A stretch of 64,000 bases of DNA from JBLXBZ01 sp048265185 (GCA_048265185.1 JBLXBZ010000001.1:186001-250000); one strand, 5' to 3'; positions 17,480-25,635 are shown, counted from the stretch's first letter. Translations and numbers: made by a program. Notes: a model not told the origin generated them from the letters alone.

Positions 17480-18391
17480 ATGTCTGAAGCCTACCCGCGC
17501 GATATGATTGGCTACGGCCGCACTCCGCCAGATCCGCGCTGGCCGGGAGGCGCGAATGTCGCGGTGCAATTCGTGCTGAATTACGAAGAGGGCGGTGAGA
17601 ATTCCATTCTTCATGGAGACGGCCAGTCGGAAGCGTTTCTTTCGGAAATCATCGGCGCTCAACCCTGGCCGCGCCAGCGGCATATGAGCATGGAGTCCAT
17701 TTATGAATATGGATCGCGGGCGGGGTTTTGGCGCTTATGGCGCATGTTCAACCAGCGTAAGACGCCAGTGACGGTTTATGGGGTGGCGACTGCTCTGGCG
17801 CGAAACCCGGATGTGGTTGAAGCGATGAAGGAAAGCGATTGGGAGATCGCCTCTCATGGTCTTAAGTGGATTGATTATCGGGATTTCTCAAAAGAAGACG
17901 AACGACGCCATTTGTTGGAGGCGATACGAGTTCATGAAGAGGTCACGGGGACGCGGCCGCTTGGCTGGTATACGGGGCGCACGTCTGAATTCACTCGCGA
18001 TCTAGTGATGGAGGAAGGTGGGTTTCTTTATGACTCGGACAGCTACGCCGATGATCTTCCTTATTGGGTGGAAGGCGCGCGTGGTCCGCATCTCGTCATT
18101 CCTTATACGCTGGACGCCAATGACATGCGTTTCGCTTCTGCGCAGGGCTTTAATTCCGGCGACCAGTTTTACGCCTATCTCAAGGATAGTTTCGATACGC
18201 TTTATGCCGAAGGCGAAGCCGGCGCTCCCAAAATGATGTCCGTGGGGCTGCATTGCCGGCTCGCCGGTCGTCCCGGCCGGGCGGCCGCGCTGGCGCGGTT
18301 CATGGATTATGTCATGTCACATGAAAAAGTCTGGCTTCCGCGGCGTATCGATATCGCATGGCATTGGCACGCCAATCACGCCCCGGGGTGA
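17480..18391 (+). CDS. puuE: Allantoinase PuuE, polysaccharide-deacetylase fold
   Basis: Metal-independent allantoinases of the PuuE family hydrolyse allantoin to allantoate in purine breakdown. The 303-residue protein follows the family closely: MSEAYPRDMIGYG at the start, FVLNYEEGGENSILHGDG, RHMSMESIYEYGSRAGFWRL, IASHGLKWIDYRDF, LGWYTGRTSEFTRDLVMEEG, GFLYDSDSYADDLPYW, and the end RRIDIAWHWHANH. The family start corresponds to ATG 17480; ATG 17465 would add five residues. No uricase, allantoicase, ureidoglycolate or purine-transport gene is in the window. A sulfatase-family gene follows 74 bases later on the same strand and may be cotranscribed. A related deacetylase-fold activity cannot be fully excluded. 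Confidence 0.88.
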   Translation: MSEAYPRDMIGYGRTPPDPRWPGGANVAVQFVLNYEEGGENSILHGDGQSEAFLSEIIGAQPWPRQRHMSMESIYEYGSRAGFWRLWRMFNQRKTPVTVYGVATALARNPDVVEAMKESDWEIASHGLKWIDYRDFSKEDERRHLLEAIRVHEEVTGTRPLGWYTGRTSEFTRDLVMEEGGFLYDSDSYADDLPYWVEGARGPHLVIPYTLDANDMRFASAQGFNSGDQFYAYLKDSFDTLYAEGEAGAPKMMSVGLHCRLAGRPGRAAALARFMDYVMSHEKVWLPRRIDIAWHWHANHAPG

Positions 18392-18465
18392 GAGAGCGCG
18401 GCGAAAGCCATTTATGAAGCGATGAAAAATTGAGCTGAAGACCATGTGCGCTGTTGGGAGCCGAT

Positions 18466-20151
18466 ATGGTGAGAGCCACTAAGAATATTCTTTTCATCAT
18501 GTTTGATCAGCTTCGGTTTGATTATCTGAGCTGCGCCGGACATAAAACATTGCATACGCCGCATATGGACGCTCTTGCGGCGCGGGGCGTGCGTTTCTCC
18601 AGATGTTACGTGCAGTCGCCCGTTTGCGGTGCTTCGCGCATGAGTTTCTACACCGGGCGCTATGTGCACTCGCATGGAGCGGCGTGGAATAATTTTCCGC
18701 TAAAAGTGGGGGAGCTGACCCTTGGAGATCACTTGCGCGTTTGCGGGGCGGAGAGTTGGTTGATCGGCAAGACTCATATGAAGGTTGATCTGGAGGGAAT
18801 GGAGCGCCTTGGTCTTTCCCTAGACTCGGTGATAGGCGCGCGGGTTGGCGAATGCGGGTTTGACGTTTTTGCGCGCGATGACGGTCTTTGGGGCGAGGGG
18901 CCGAATGGTTTCTACGACAGCAAGCGCTCTCCCTATAATGAATATCTCAAACAAAAGGGCTATCCGTCAGAAAATCCTTGGCATGATTTCGCCAATGCTG
19001 GAATTGACGAGGCGGGCCACATGGCGTCCGGCTGGTTCATGGAGCATGCGGATAAACCCGCCAACATTCGCGAAGAGGATTCCGAAACGCCGTGGCTTAC
19101 AGGTCAAGCGATCGATTTTCTTGACCAGATGAGCCGTGAAAAAAAGGACGGCTGGTTGTGCCATCTGTCCTATATCAAGCCTCATTGGCCGTATATTGCG
19201 CCAGAGCCCTATCACGCCATATATGGCGCGCAGGACATCCAAGCCCCTTGCCGAGATAACGCGGAGCGCATTGATCCTCATCCGGTTTATGATCAATTCA
19301 TGCGAAATCCCATAGGGCGGGCCTTTCAACGTGATGAAGTGCGCGAGAAAGTCATTCCCGCCTATATGGGGCTGATCAAGCAATGCGACGATCAGATGGG
19401 ACGGTTATTCGCGCATCTTGAGCGTCTTGGCCGTATGGAGGATACAATGATCGTCATCACCTCCGACCATGGCGACTATCTCGGCGATCATTGGTTGGGG
19501 GAGAAAGACCTTTTTCACGAACAGTCCGTGAAGGTTCCCCTCATTATTTACGACCCTTCCTGCGCGGCCGATAAAACGCGCGGTTCAACTTGCGACGAAT
19601 TGGTGGAGAGCATTGATCTGGTTCCCACATTCATTGAGGCGCTGGGCGCGCGCCCGCCAGCGCATATCGTTGAAGGCCGGTCGCTGAAGCCTTTTCTCGA
19701 AGGGAGCCTGGCAGACGACTGGCGCTCCTTCGCGGTGAGTGAATATGATTTTTCAGCGACGCAAATGGCGGCCAATATGGGGCTTGAGCCGAAAGACGCC
19801 CGGTTGTTCATGGTGGCGACGAAGCGTTGGAAGCTGATTCATGCGGAAGGGCGAGATAAAGCCGGGCCTTTTCGCCCCATGTTGTTTGATCTTGAAAGCG
19901 ACCCGGAGGAGTTTCATGACCTTGGCGCGAATCCGGCCTATGCGCCCATAATCGCGCAGATGTATGATCACCTTGGCCAATGGGCCCGGCGCGGTTCGCA
20001 GCGCACCGCCATATCAGATGAACAGATTATCGCCTCGCGCGGCGGTTCGGACGGTAAAGGCATTTTAATCGGCGTTTATGAAGAGGTTTCCGTGCCGGAT
20101 CAGGTGAAGGCGAAATACAAGGGAAAAGCTAAAGGACGCTATGTGTCTTAA
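18466..20151 (+). CDS. Sulfatase-family hydrolase (alkaline phosphatase superfamily)
   Basis: A 561-residue hydrolase of the arylsulfatase/phosphonate monoester hydrolase type. Metal ligands begin with MFDQLRFDY (D14, Q15). The formylglycine signature is CGASR at residues 54-58 in SPVCGASRMSFYTGRY; C54 would be oxidised to formylglycine by a maturation enzyme that is not in this window. Later motifs are LIGKTHMK, YIKPHWPYIAPEPYH, VITSDHGDYLGDHWLGEKD (metal-binding D and H) and SIDLVPTFIEALGA. No signal peptide is seen, so it is cytoplasmic. ATG 18466 with TGGGAG five bases upstream is preferred over the in-frame TTG at 18454. The substrate (sulfate ester, phosphonate monoester or phosphodiester) is unknown. 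Confidence 0.88.
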   Translation: MVRATKNILFIMFDQLRFDYLSCAGHKTLHTPHMDALAARGVRFSRCYVQSPVCGASRMSFYTGRYVHSHGAAWNNFPLKVGELTLGDHLRVCGAESWLIGKTHMKVDLEGMERLGLSLDSVIGARVGECGFDVFARDDGLWGEGPNGFYDSKRSPYNEYLKQKGYPSENPWHDFANAGIDEAGHMASGWFMEHADKPANIREEDSETPWLTGQAIDFLDQMSREKKDGWLCHLSYIKPHWPYIAPEPYHAIYGAQDIQAPCRDNAERIDPHPVYDQFMRNPIGRAFQRDEVREKVIPAYMGLIKQCDDQMGRLFAHLERLGRMEDTMIVITSDHGDYLGDHWLGEKDLFHEQSVKVPLIIYDPSCAADKTRGSTCDELVESIDLVPTFIEALGARPPAHIVEGRSLKPFLEGSLADDWRSFAVSEYDFSATQMAANMGLEPKDARLFMVATKRWKLIHAEGRDKAGPFRPMLFDLESDPEEFHDLGANPAYAPIIAQMYDHLGQWARRGSQRTAISDEQIIASRGGSDGKGILIGVYEEVSVPDQVKAKYKGKAKGRYVS

Positions 20152-20223
20152 AGTATTGAATCAATTAATAATTTTTATTATTTAAATTCAATGACTTGAT
20201 TGTTTTTCTTGTGAATGTGATTC

Positions 20224-20250
20224 ATGCCCGGCGCGCTGGGCGCCGGGCAT
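20224..20250. terminator. Hairpin between the sulfatase gene and ask
   Basis: A perfect 11-bp GC-rich stem (ATGCCCGGCGC, five-base loop, GCGCCGGGCAT) lies between the convergent ends of the sulfatase gene and ask. It has no long T-run on either side, so it is a likely but not ideal terminator. Confidence 0.65.
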
Positions 20251-20256
20251 GTTAAT

Positions 20257-21702
20257 TCAAGCGACGCGCAAATGAGAGACGTTTTTTCGCTCACTCTTTT
20301 GCTCGATCAACGCTCGGTGAAGAGCGATGATCGTCGCGTTGAAATCATCATTGTCGACCACGACCTGTAAATCGACTTTGCGCATCAGGTCATGGAAGCC
20401 CAACGGCTCGATATTTGCCTCATGCAAGGCGCTAAGCGCTTTGACGGCGATTCCTGCGGAGCGAATATCCCGGCCGATGGCGGAAACGATCGCAACTTTG
20501 CGCGACGATAGAGACGCGGACGGGAAGGCTTTGGTCAAATCGCTCTCGACCCGTTTGATCGCTTTCATCGATCCCTTCAAGAAGTGAGTGATCGTATTGG
20601 CGTTGGACGTTTTAGCGACGATTTGTACGCTATGCCGCTTAAGCGCGTCGAGAATGGCGCTGTCATAGCCTTTCACGCCGACCATATCCTGCTCGAAAAA
20701 TTCGAAGGCGAAGACGTTTTGCAAGCCAGTTACGATTTCCACGCGTGGGCTGTCCGCGGCGAGATCGGCGCGGATCAATGTGCCGGGGTGTTCCGGCTCA
20801 AAGGCGTTTTTCACCCGAAGTGGAATATCCGCCTGGCGCAGGCTTTTCGCCGCGCGTGGGTGAATGGCTTCCATGCCCATGTTGGAGAGCTGGTCGGCCA
20901 CGTCGTAATTGGTTTCGCCAATAGTGCGAACGGCGTCAGCGCCCACCAGCCTCGGGTCGGCGGAGGAGAGGTGGAACTCTTTGTGAATAATCGCTTCATT
21001 GGCTTTCGTGACCACGGCGATCCGCGACAGGGTCACTTCTGAATAACCGCGATCAAAGCTGCCCATGAGATTTTCCCGGCACTGGGCGTAGCCCGTGACG
21101 ATGGGAAGTTCCTGCGTGACGTCGATATCGGCGAATTCGCGTTCAATCCGATCATCCAGCTTTGGATGGTCGTTCTCACGCCAGCCCGTCAGATCGACAA
21201 AACGCGCATTCACGCCTTTTAGCCGGAGCAGGAGAGCCGTGTTATGGGCTGATTGGGCTTCGCCAAGCGCCGCCAGCATTTCACGTACGGTCAAAAGATG
21301 TTGCTCGAGCTGGAAATGCCCGTAGGAACACAGTCTGTTGAGGTCGATCAGGCAACTACGAACGCCTTCGACGCGTTCGGTGACGAAAGCGTTGGCGGTG
21401 TTCAGGCTGGTCGCATCGTCAAAGACTTCGGCGTTGATTTCATGCATGCGCTCACCGACGCGGGTGAGGGCGTCGCCCCAGGACCAATTGTTCTCCGCGC
21501 TGGAAAACAGGCCGTAAACGCCCGGCTCGCCGCTTTTCTTCTGCTCAAGCAGCAGGTCCGTCATTCCTCCGTAGGCGGAGACGACAAAAATACGGTTGAA
21601 CAGCTCGTCGCCTGACCGATTTCCGATCAGGACGTTGTCGAGCAGCTCCGATGTGCGCGACATCGATGTGCCGCCAATTTTTTCTACTGAATGTCCGCTC
21701 AT
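20257..21702 (-). CDS. ask: Ectoine-cluster aspartate kinase
   Basis: Phosphorylates aspartate, the first step toward aspartate semialdehyde, the precursor used by EctB. The 481-residue protein belongs to the Ask_Ect subgroup found next to ectABC. It opens with the kinase signature VEKIGGTSMSRTSELL, then FVVSAYGGMTDLLLEQKK, and has GWRENDHPKLDD. The C-terminal ~170 residues hold the ACT-type regulatory region (VAIVSAIGRDIRSAGIAVKA). The start ATG 21702 has a poor ribosome site. A 150-base gap with two hairpins separates it from ectC, larger than the other spacings, so its expression may differ from ectABC. Confidence 0.93.
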   Translation of the reverse strand: MSGHSVEKIGGTSMSRTSELLDNVLIGNRSGDELFNRIFVVSAYGGMTDLLLEQKKSGEPGVYGLFSSAENNWSWGDALTRVGERMHEINAEVFDDATSLNTANAFVTERVEGVRSCLIDLNRLCSYGHFQLEQHLLTVREMLAALGEAQSAHNTALLLRLKGVNARFVDLTGWRENDHPKLDDRIEREFADIDVTQELPIVTGYAQCRENLMGSFDRGYSEVTLSRIAVVTKANEAIIHKEFHLSSADPRLVGADAVRTIGETNYDVADQLSNMGMEAIHPRAAKSLRQADIPLRVKNAFEPEHPGTLIRADLAADSPRVEIVTGLQNVFAFEFFEQDMVGVKGYDSAILDALKRHSVQIVAKTSNANTITHFLKGSMKAIKRVESDLTKAFPSASLSSRKVAIVSAIGRDIRSAGIAVKALSALHEANIEPLGFHDLMRKVDLQVVVDNDDFNATIIALHRALIEQKSERKNVSHLRVA

Positions 21703-21785
21703 GGATACCCGCGGCGCTTACAGAGCCGCTTGTCCCCCTTGGCTTGTTTGAAAGGGTGGGGCGAGGCGCCGCCAACCCGGAATCC

Positions 21786-21821
21786 CGCCTTTTGAAGGCG
21801 AGGGGCCTTCGCTGCGCGAAG
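21786..21821 (-). promoter_or_regulatory. Two tandem hairpins between ectC and ask
   Basis: CGCCTT-TTG-AAGGCG (21786-21800) and CTTCGC-TGC-GCGAAG (21807-21821) are two perfect 6-bp stem-loops in the 150-base ectC-ask spacer. They could protect the ectC 3' end, set an RNA-processing site, or reduce read-through into ask. There is no T-run of terminator type. Confidence 0.45.
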
Positions 21822-21852
21822 ACCCTGACTGATAATCGGCGTGGGCCAGAAA

Positions 21853-22245
21853 TCAGGCTTTGTCGCCTTCAAGCGCATAGGCCCCGTCCGGGCCGTGAAC
21901 TTCCGTGCCGGTGACCGGTGGGTTGAAGCCGCAAGCCATGATCATTTCGGTTTTACCGCGCAAAATGTGCTTGTCGTGCTTGTCGAGCGCATACATCACG
22001 CCGGGTCTGATCTGATGAACTTCGCCGGTGGCGCAATCTTCAATAGAGCCTTCGCCGGAGATGCAATAAACCGACTCAAGGTGGTTTTTGTAATGCATGT
22101 GCAGCTCGGCGCCTTCGTAGATGGTGGTGATGTGGAAGCTGAACCCCATGTTGTCGTCTTTGAGCAACATGCGCACGCTTGTCCAGCCTTCGGCTGATAC
22201 GCTGCGGTCGGTGTTCTTGGCTTCATTATAGTCGCGAACGATCAT
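21853..22245 (-). CDS. ectC: L-ectoine synthase
   Basis: Closes N-gamma-acetyl-diaminobutyrate to ectoine with loss of water. The 130-residue cupin protein has the family landmarks SVRMLLKDDNMGFSFHITTI, ELHMHYKNHLESVYCISGEG (cupin motif 1, with glutamate, tyrosine and histidine of the active site), and PGVMYALDKHDKHILRG with the second-motif histidine. The length is typical (about 130). AGGAAAATAAA precedes ATG 22245. It lies 51 bases after ectB. Confidence 0.98.
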   Translation of the reverse strand: MIVRDYNEAKNTDRSVSAEGWTSVRMLLKDDNMGFSFHITTIYEGAELHMHYKNHLESVYCISGEGSIEDCATGEVHQIRPGVMYALDKHDKHILRGKTEMIMACGFNPPVTGTEVHGPDGAYALEGDKA

Positions 22246-22296
22246 TTTATTTTCCTGATTGAGTCTGAAATTGACTTTGACGTCGAGACCGTGGCT

Positions 22297-23604
22297 TTAC
22301 TCGGCCGCGATGCGCGTCGTGTTTCCGGCCAGCACTTTTTCGAACGCTTTGGCCATGATGTCGAGGCCGGCGTTGAATTGATCCATCTCAATCGTCAGTG
22401 GCGCAAGCACTTTCACAACTTCATCATGAGCGCCGGATGTCTCGATGATAAGGTTATGCTTAAAGCACTCCGCGCAGATCTGGCTGGCGGTTTCGCCGTC
22501 ACCGGTGTCAATGCCGCGCATCATGCCACGGCCGCGCAGGGACATGTCGTAAGCGTTGGCGATGGCGGCGAGGCGCTTCTCCAGATGGTCGCCTTTGATC
22601 TGGATTTCTTTCTGGAAAGAGTTGTCCGACCAGAATTTCTCCAGCGCCACACGCGCGGTGACGAATGCGTGGTTGTTGCCGCGGAACGTGCCATTGTGTT
22701 CCGCAGGACCCCAAATGTCATGCTCTGGCTTCATCAGCGTGAGGGCGAAGGGCAACCCCATGCCGGAAAGCGACTTCGCCATGGTGATGATGTCCGGCGA
22801 CAGGCCCATCTCTTCAAACGAGAAGAACGTGCCCGAGCGGCCGCAGCCAGCCTGAATGTCGTCGATGATGAACAGGGCGCCATGAGCGCGGGCGATTTTT
22901 TCCACTTTGCGCAGGAAAGTGGCTGAAGCCGCGTTCAATCCGCCTTCCCCTTGAATAGGTTCGACGATAATGGCGGCCGGCGCGTCTATTCCGCTTGAAG
23001 GGTCGCCCAGCATTTTCTCCAGAACGTCGGCGCTGTCGACGCCCTTGCCCAGATAGCCTTCAAAAGGCATGCGATCCACGCCATTCAATTGCGCGCCGGC
23101 TCCTCCGCGATGATGGCTGTTGCCGGTGGCGGCGAGCGCGCCCATGGTCACGCCGTGAAACCCGTTCGTGAAGGCGATGACCTTGGTGCGTCCTGTAACC
23201 TTGCGCGCCAGTTTCATGGCGGCTTCGACCGCGTTGGCGCCGGTTGGCCCTGTGAATTGCAGCTTGTAGTCCATTCCCCGGGGCTTGAGGATCAGGGTTT
23301 CGAACGTGCGTAGAAACTGCTCTTTGGCGTCGGTGAACATGTCGAGGCCATGAGCGACGCCGTCATTGCTGATATAGTCGATCAGCGCCTGTTTCATGTC
23401 CGGGTCGTTGTGACCATAGTTCAAGGATGAGCAACCTGCGAGGAAGTCCGTGTATTCGCGACCATCGGCGCCGTAAATCGTCGCCCCCTTGGCGCGATTG
23501 AAAAGCGTTGGGAAACTACGAGAATAAGACCGGATTTGGCTTTCCACCCGGTCGAATGTTGAAAGTTTCTCTTCGGTGCTCGTTTCGTCTGTTGTTTTAG
23601 GCAT
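22297..23604 (-). CDS. ectB: L-2,4-diaminobutyrate--2-oxoglutarate transaminase
   Basis: A PLP-dependent class III aminotransferase that converts aspartate semialdehyde and glutamate to 2,4-diaminobutyrate, the first committed step of ectoine synthesis. About 435 residues. Motifs include TFDRVESQIRSYSRSFPTLF at the start, FLAGCSSLNYGHNDPDMK, FTNGFHGVTMGALAATGN, FIIDDIQAGCGRSGTFFSFE and the PLP lysine in TMAKSLSGMGLPFAL. The start is ATG 23604 with GAGGAAG immediately upstream; the frame extends to a TTG at 23616 that lies inside the ribosome site. A hairpin with a T-run lies in the 75-base gap after ectA. Confidence 0.98.
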   Translation of the reverse strand: MPKTTDETSTEEKLSTFDRVESQIRSYSRSFPTLFNRAKGATIYGADGREYTDFLAGCSSLNYGHNDPDMKQALIDYISNDGVAHGLDMFTDAKEQFLRTFETLILKPRGMDYKLQFTGPTGANAVEAAMKLARKVTGRTKVIAFTNGFHGVTMGALAATGNSHHRGGAGAQLNGVDRMPFEGYLGKGVDSADVLEKMLGDPSSGIDAPAAIIVEPIQGEGGLNAASATFLRKVEKIARAHGALFIIDDIQAGCGRSGTFFSFEEMGLSPDIITMAKSLSGMGLPFALTLMKPEHDIWGPAEHNGTFRGNNHAFVTARVALEKFWSDNSFQKEIQIKGDHLEKRLAAIANAYDMSLRGRGMMRGIDTGDGETASQICAECFKHNLIIETSGAHDEVVKVLAPLTIEMDQFNAGLDIMAKAFEKVLAGNTTRIAAE

Positions 23605-23624
23605 ACTTCCTCGCAAAAATTTGG

Positions 23625-23645
23625 CCGAACGGGAGTCCCGTTCGG
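23625..23645 (-). promoter_or_regulatory. Hairpin with downstream T-run between ectA and ectB
   Basis: CCGAACGGG-ACT-CCCGTTCGG (as read on the minus strand) is a perfect 9-bp stem. It is followed by CCAAATTTTTG before the ectB ribosome site. The shape resembles an intrinsic terminator with a displaced U-tract, so it may be an attenuator, a partial terminator or an mRNA-processing element inside the ect operon. Confidence 0.55.
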
Positions 23646-23679
23646 AAGCATCAAATGGATTGTTTTAGTTGTGTCGACG

Positions 23680-24237
23680 TCAGGCGGCGGACTTGATCTT
23701 GTTCGCGCGGCGGCTGATTGGCCCGATTGTCACCAGATGTTCGGTGTCATGGGCGCCGTCAAAATGCACTTCTTTTTTGAAATGAGGCGCACGGCGCATA
23801 TCGGCGTCATACGCTTTGGCGATGGAGCCGAAGAGCGCCCATGAAGCGTCATTGTCGCTGGTGATCGTGCTCTTGATCTGATCCACGTCGCGGCAGGCGT
23901 CTCGTTTCAATACGTCTTGCAGTAGGCGTTTGGCGAGGCCGCGGCCACGTGCTTTCTCGCTCACGCAGACCTGCCAGATGAACAGCGTGTTTGGTTCGTC
24001 CGGTGGAATATATCCTGAAACCCACCCGACAATCTCGCCGTCGAATTCAGCGATCGAACAAGTTGCGGAGAAGTGCGTGCATTGCAGCAGGTTGCAATAC
24101 ACGGAGTTCTCGTCGAGGGCGCCGGATTCTTTAATTAGCTGCCAGACTTGGTTTCCATCTTCAGCGCGCGGCTTGCGGAAACCTATTGGATTTCTCTCAC
24201 GCGCAATGTCGTTTTTGGCGACCGCAATGAGGCCCAT
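23680..24237 (-). CDS. ectA: L-2,4-diaminobutyrate acetyltransferase
   Basis: Transfers acetyl from acetyl-CoA to the gamma-amino group of diaminobutyrate, the second ectoine step. The 185-residue GNAT protein has FRKPRAEDGNQVWQLIKESG, LDENSVYCNLLQCTHFSATC, VGWVSGYIPPDEPNTLFIWQ, the acetyl-CoA loop EKARGRGLAKRL, and TITSDNDASWALFGSIAK, all typical of EctA. GGGAGA precedes ATG 24237. It is the first gene of ectABC-ask and has a strong candidate promoter 30 bases upstream. Confidence 0.97.
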   Translation of the reverse strand: MGLIAVAKNDIARERNPIGFRKPRAEDGNQVWQLIKESGALDENSVYCNLLQCTHFSATCSIAEFDGEIVGWVSGYIPPDEPNTLFIWQVCVSEKARGRGLAKRLLQDVLKRDACRDVDQIKSTITSDNDASWALFGSIAKAYDADMRRAPHFKKEVHFDGAHDTEHLVTIGPISRRANKIKSAA

Positions 24238-24267
24238 AGTTTTTCTCCCAAGTGAATTACGCCCTTT

Positions 24268-24295
24268 TAATTAGTTATATCAAACTAAATGTCAA
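24268..24295 (-). promoter_or_regulatory. ectA promoter with operator between -35 and -10
   Basis: On the minus strand TTGACA (24295-24290) and TAATTA (24273-24268) are separated by 16 bases. The perfect inverted repeat TTAGTT-N6-AACTAA (24271-24288) fills the spacer and overlaps the -10 box. A repressor bound there would block polymerase directly. The predicted start is about 25 bases upstream of the ectA ATG. The divergent MarR gene ectR is the obvious candidate repressor. Confidence 0.7.
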
Positions 24296-24522
24296 TGAAG
24301 ATTTTAACGCTTTGTTGCCGTCTATTGTAAAAAACTATATATTTTTCAATATGTTGATGTTCGAATAATATTTCGAGATATCTGATGCATTCTTAATGTG
24401 CATGCATATTATTTCACATAAATAAAATACTTTATTCTGCAAAAAACGAGAGGTGACACATTGCGGAGCTTGGGTTTTAGCGCTTATGGGGCTAGGGTTG
24501 CTTCAGCCCTGATCGTGGAAGA
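24296..24522. promoter_or_regulatory. AT-rich ectA-ectR control region with further inverted repeats
   Basis: This is the rest of the 285-base divergent region. It contains TCGAA-N6-TTCGA at 24361-24376, AATAAA-ATAC-TTTATT at 24421-24436, and ACTATATA at 24334-24341. The last equals, as I recall it, one half-site of the EctR1 operator described in a methanotroph, although the partner half here is only partly conserved. One or more of these may control ectR. Confidence 0.4.
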
Positions 24523-25023
24523 GTGAAGACCTTGGACAGCCACACAAAAACAGCTCTAACGGCCATGCGGAAAATTCTCCGTGTGACCGAATTGAAAAGT
24601 AAAACCTTGTTGCGTCAGACGGGCCTAAGTACCTCACAGCTTGTTCTTTTGCAGTTATTGGGAGAGAGCGGCGAGGCGACCGCCGGCCAATTGGCCGCGC
24701 GCATGGGAATCACCCAGGCCACCACCACTGCGGTGCTGCAAAAGCTTGAAAATCGTGGACTCATTGAACGCAAAAAAGGGCAGACGGACCGTCGTCAGGT
24801 CTGGATTTCGCTAAGCGAAGCCGGGTCGACGGTGCTGGCTGCGGCGCCTGATGGCGTGCATGATCGGTTCAATCAACAATTTGGCGCCCTTGAGCAATGG
24901 GAGCAGATGATGATGATCTCCTGCCTTGAGCGCATCGCCGGCATGCTTGGCGCGGAAGATATGGACGCGGCGCCTTTGTTTGACGCTGGGGTTATTGATC
25001 ATGCGCCGGTGGATGGCTCTTGA
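24523..25023 (+). CDS. ectR: MarR-family regulator of the ectoine cluster
   Basis: A winged-helix dimeric repressor of up to 166 residues. The core shows LSTSQLVLLQLLGESG, GQLAARMGITQATTTAVLQK (recognition helix), LENRGLIERKKGQTDRRQVW (wing) and ISLSEAGSTVL. It is divergent from ectA, as in known ectR-ectABC-ask clusters where EctR represses ect genes at low salt and itself. The start is uncertain: GTG 24523 has GGAAGA directly abutting it, while the in-frame TTG 24532 (LDSHTKTALTAM) has that same site at a better distance. Both give an intact domain. It converges with the tetR gene. Confidence 0.88.
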   Translation: MKTLDSHTKTALTAMRKILRVTELKSKTLLRQTGLSTSQLVLLQLLGESGEATAGQLAARMGITQATTTAVLQKLENRGLIERKKGQTDRRQVWISLSEAGSTVLAAAPDGVHDRFNQQFGALEQWEQMMMISCLERIAGMLGAEDMDAAPLFDAGVIDHAPVDGS

Positions 25024-25047
25024 GGCCGTTGGGCGGCGTTTGATCGG

Positions 25048-25635
25048 TTACAATTCACTCGTCAGTTCAAGGCGCGCGGTCAGGCGCATGAGGATTTCGT
25101 CTGTTTGCTCCATGTTGAAGGGGGATGTGTCCAGCATGAACATGGAGCGGACGCCTTCCATTGCCAGAAAAGTGAAAATCGCCATGTCGCTGTCGTCCTC
25201 GCTGGCCTGAAGCCTTGCGATGAGCTGGGTGTGATAGGCGCGGACCGGGTCCAGCAGCCGGGGCTCGGCGGCGACTGCGGCGAGGAAACCGGATTGAGAT
25301 TTGCTTTTTTCGCACATATGTCGTCGAAAAGCGTGGACATAGCTGCGAATCAGGGTGTTTGGTTTGCCGTCGTTCTCAAAGCTTTGCTCGGCGGCGCTCA
25401 TTTCAGCGGCGAATAAATCGATATGATGCGCCACGAGAGCTTGCAGCAGGTCGGTTTTTGAGGGAAAATTATAAAGCAGCCCGCCTTTGGACAGGCCCGC
25501 CCGTTCGGCCACCGCATCAAGAGAGACATTGCTTGCGCCATGTGCTTGGATAAGCTCAAGAGCGGCGTCGATGATCTTCTGTCGTGAATTAGCTCTTTTC
25601 GCTGGCTTGGGCGTTTCCGCCGTGGAAATAGTCAC
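25048..25635 (-). CDS. TetR-family repressor, divergent from RND pump 2
   Basis: A 195-residue regulator. The N-terminal TetR helix-turn-helix is clear: RQKIIDAALELIQAHG, then VSLDAVAERAGLSKGGLLYN and FPSKTDLLQALVAHH (about 19-75). The C-terminal ligand domain (SGFLAAVAAEPRLLDPVRAY) is of TetR_C type and unspecific. The start is GTG 25635 with GGGAGG eight bases upstream. It faces the adaptor gene at 25860, and a 24-bp palindrome lies between them, so it most likely represses the pump and itself until a pump substrate binds. Confidence 0.9.
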   Translation of the reverse strand: MTISTAETPKPAKRANSRQKIIDAALELIQAHGASNVSLDAVAERAGLSKGGLLYNFPSKTDLLQALVAHHIDLFAAEMSAAEQSFENDGKPNTLIRSYVHAFRRHMCEKSKSQSGFLAAVAAEPRLLDPVRAYHTQLIARLQASEDDSDMAIFTFLAMEGVRSMFMLDTSPFNMEQTDEILMRLTARLELTSEL

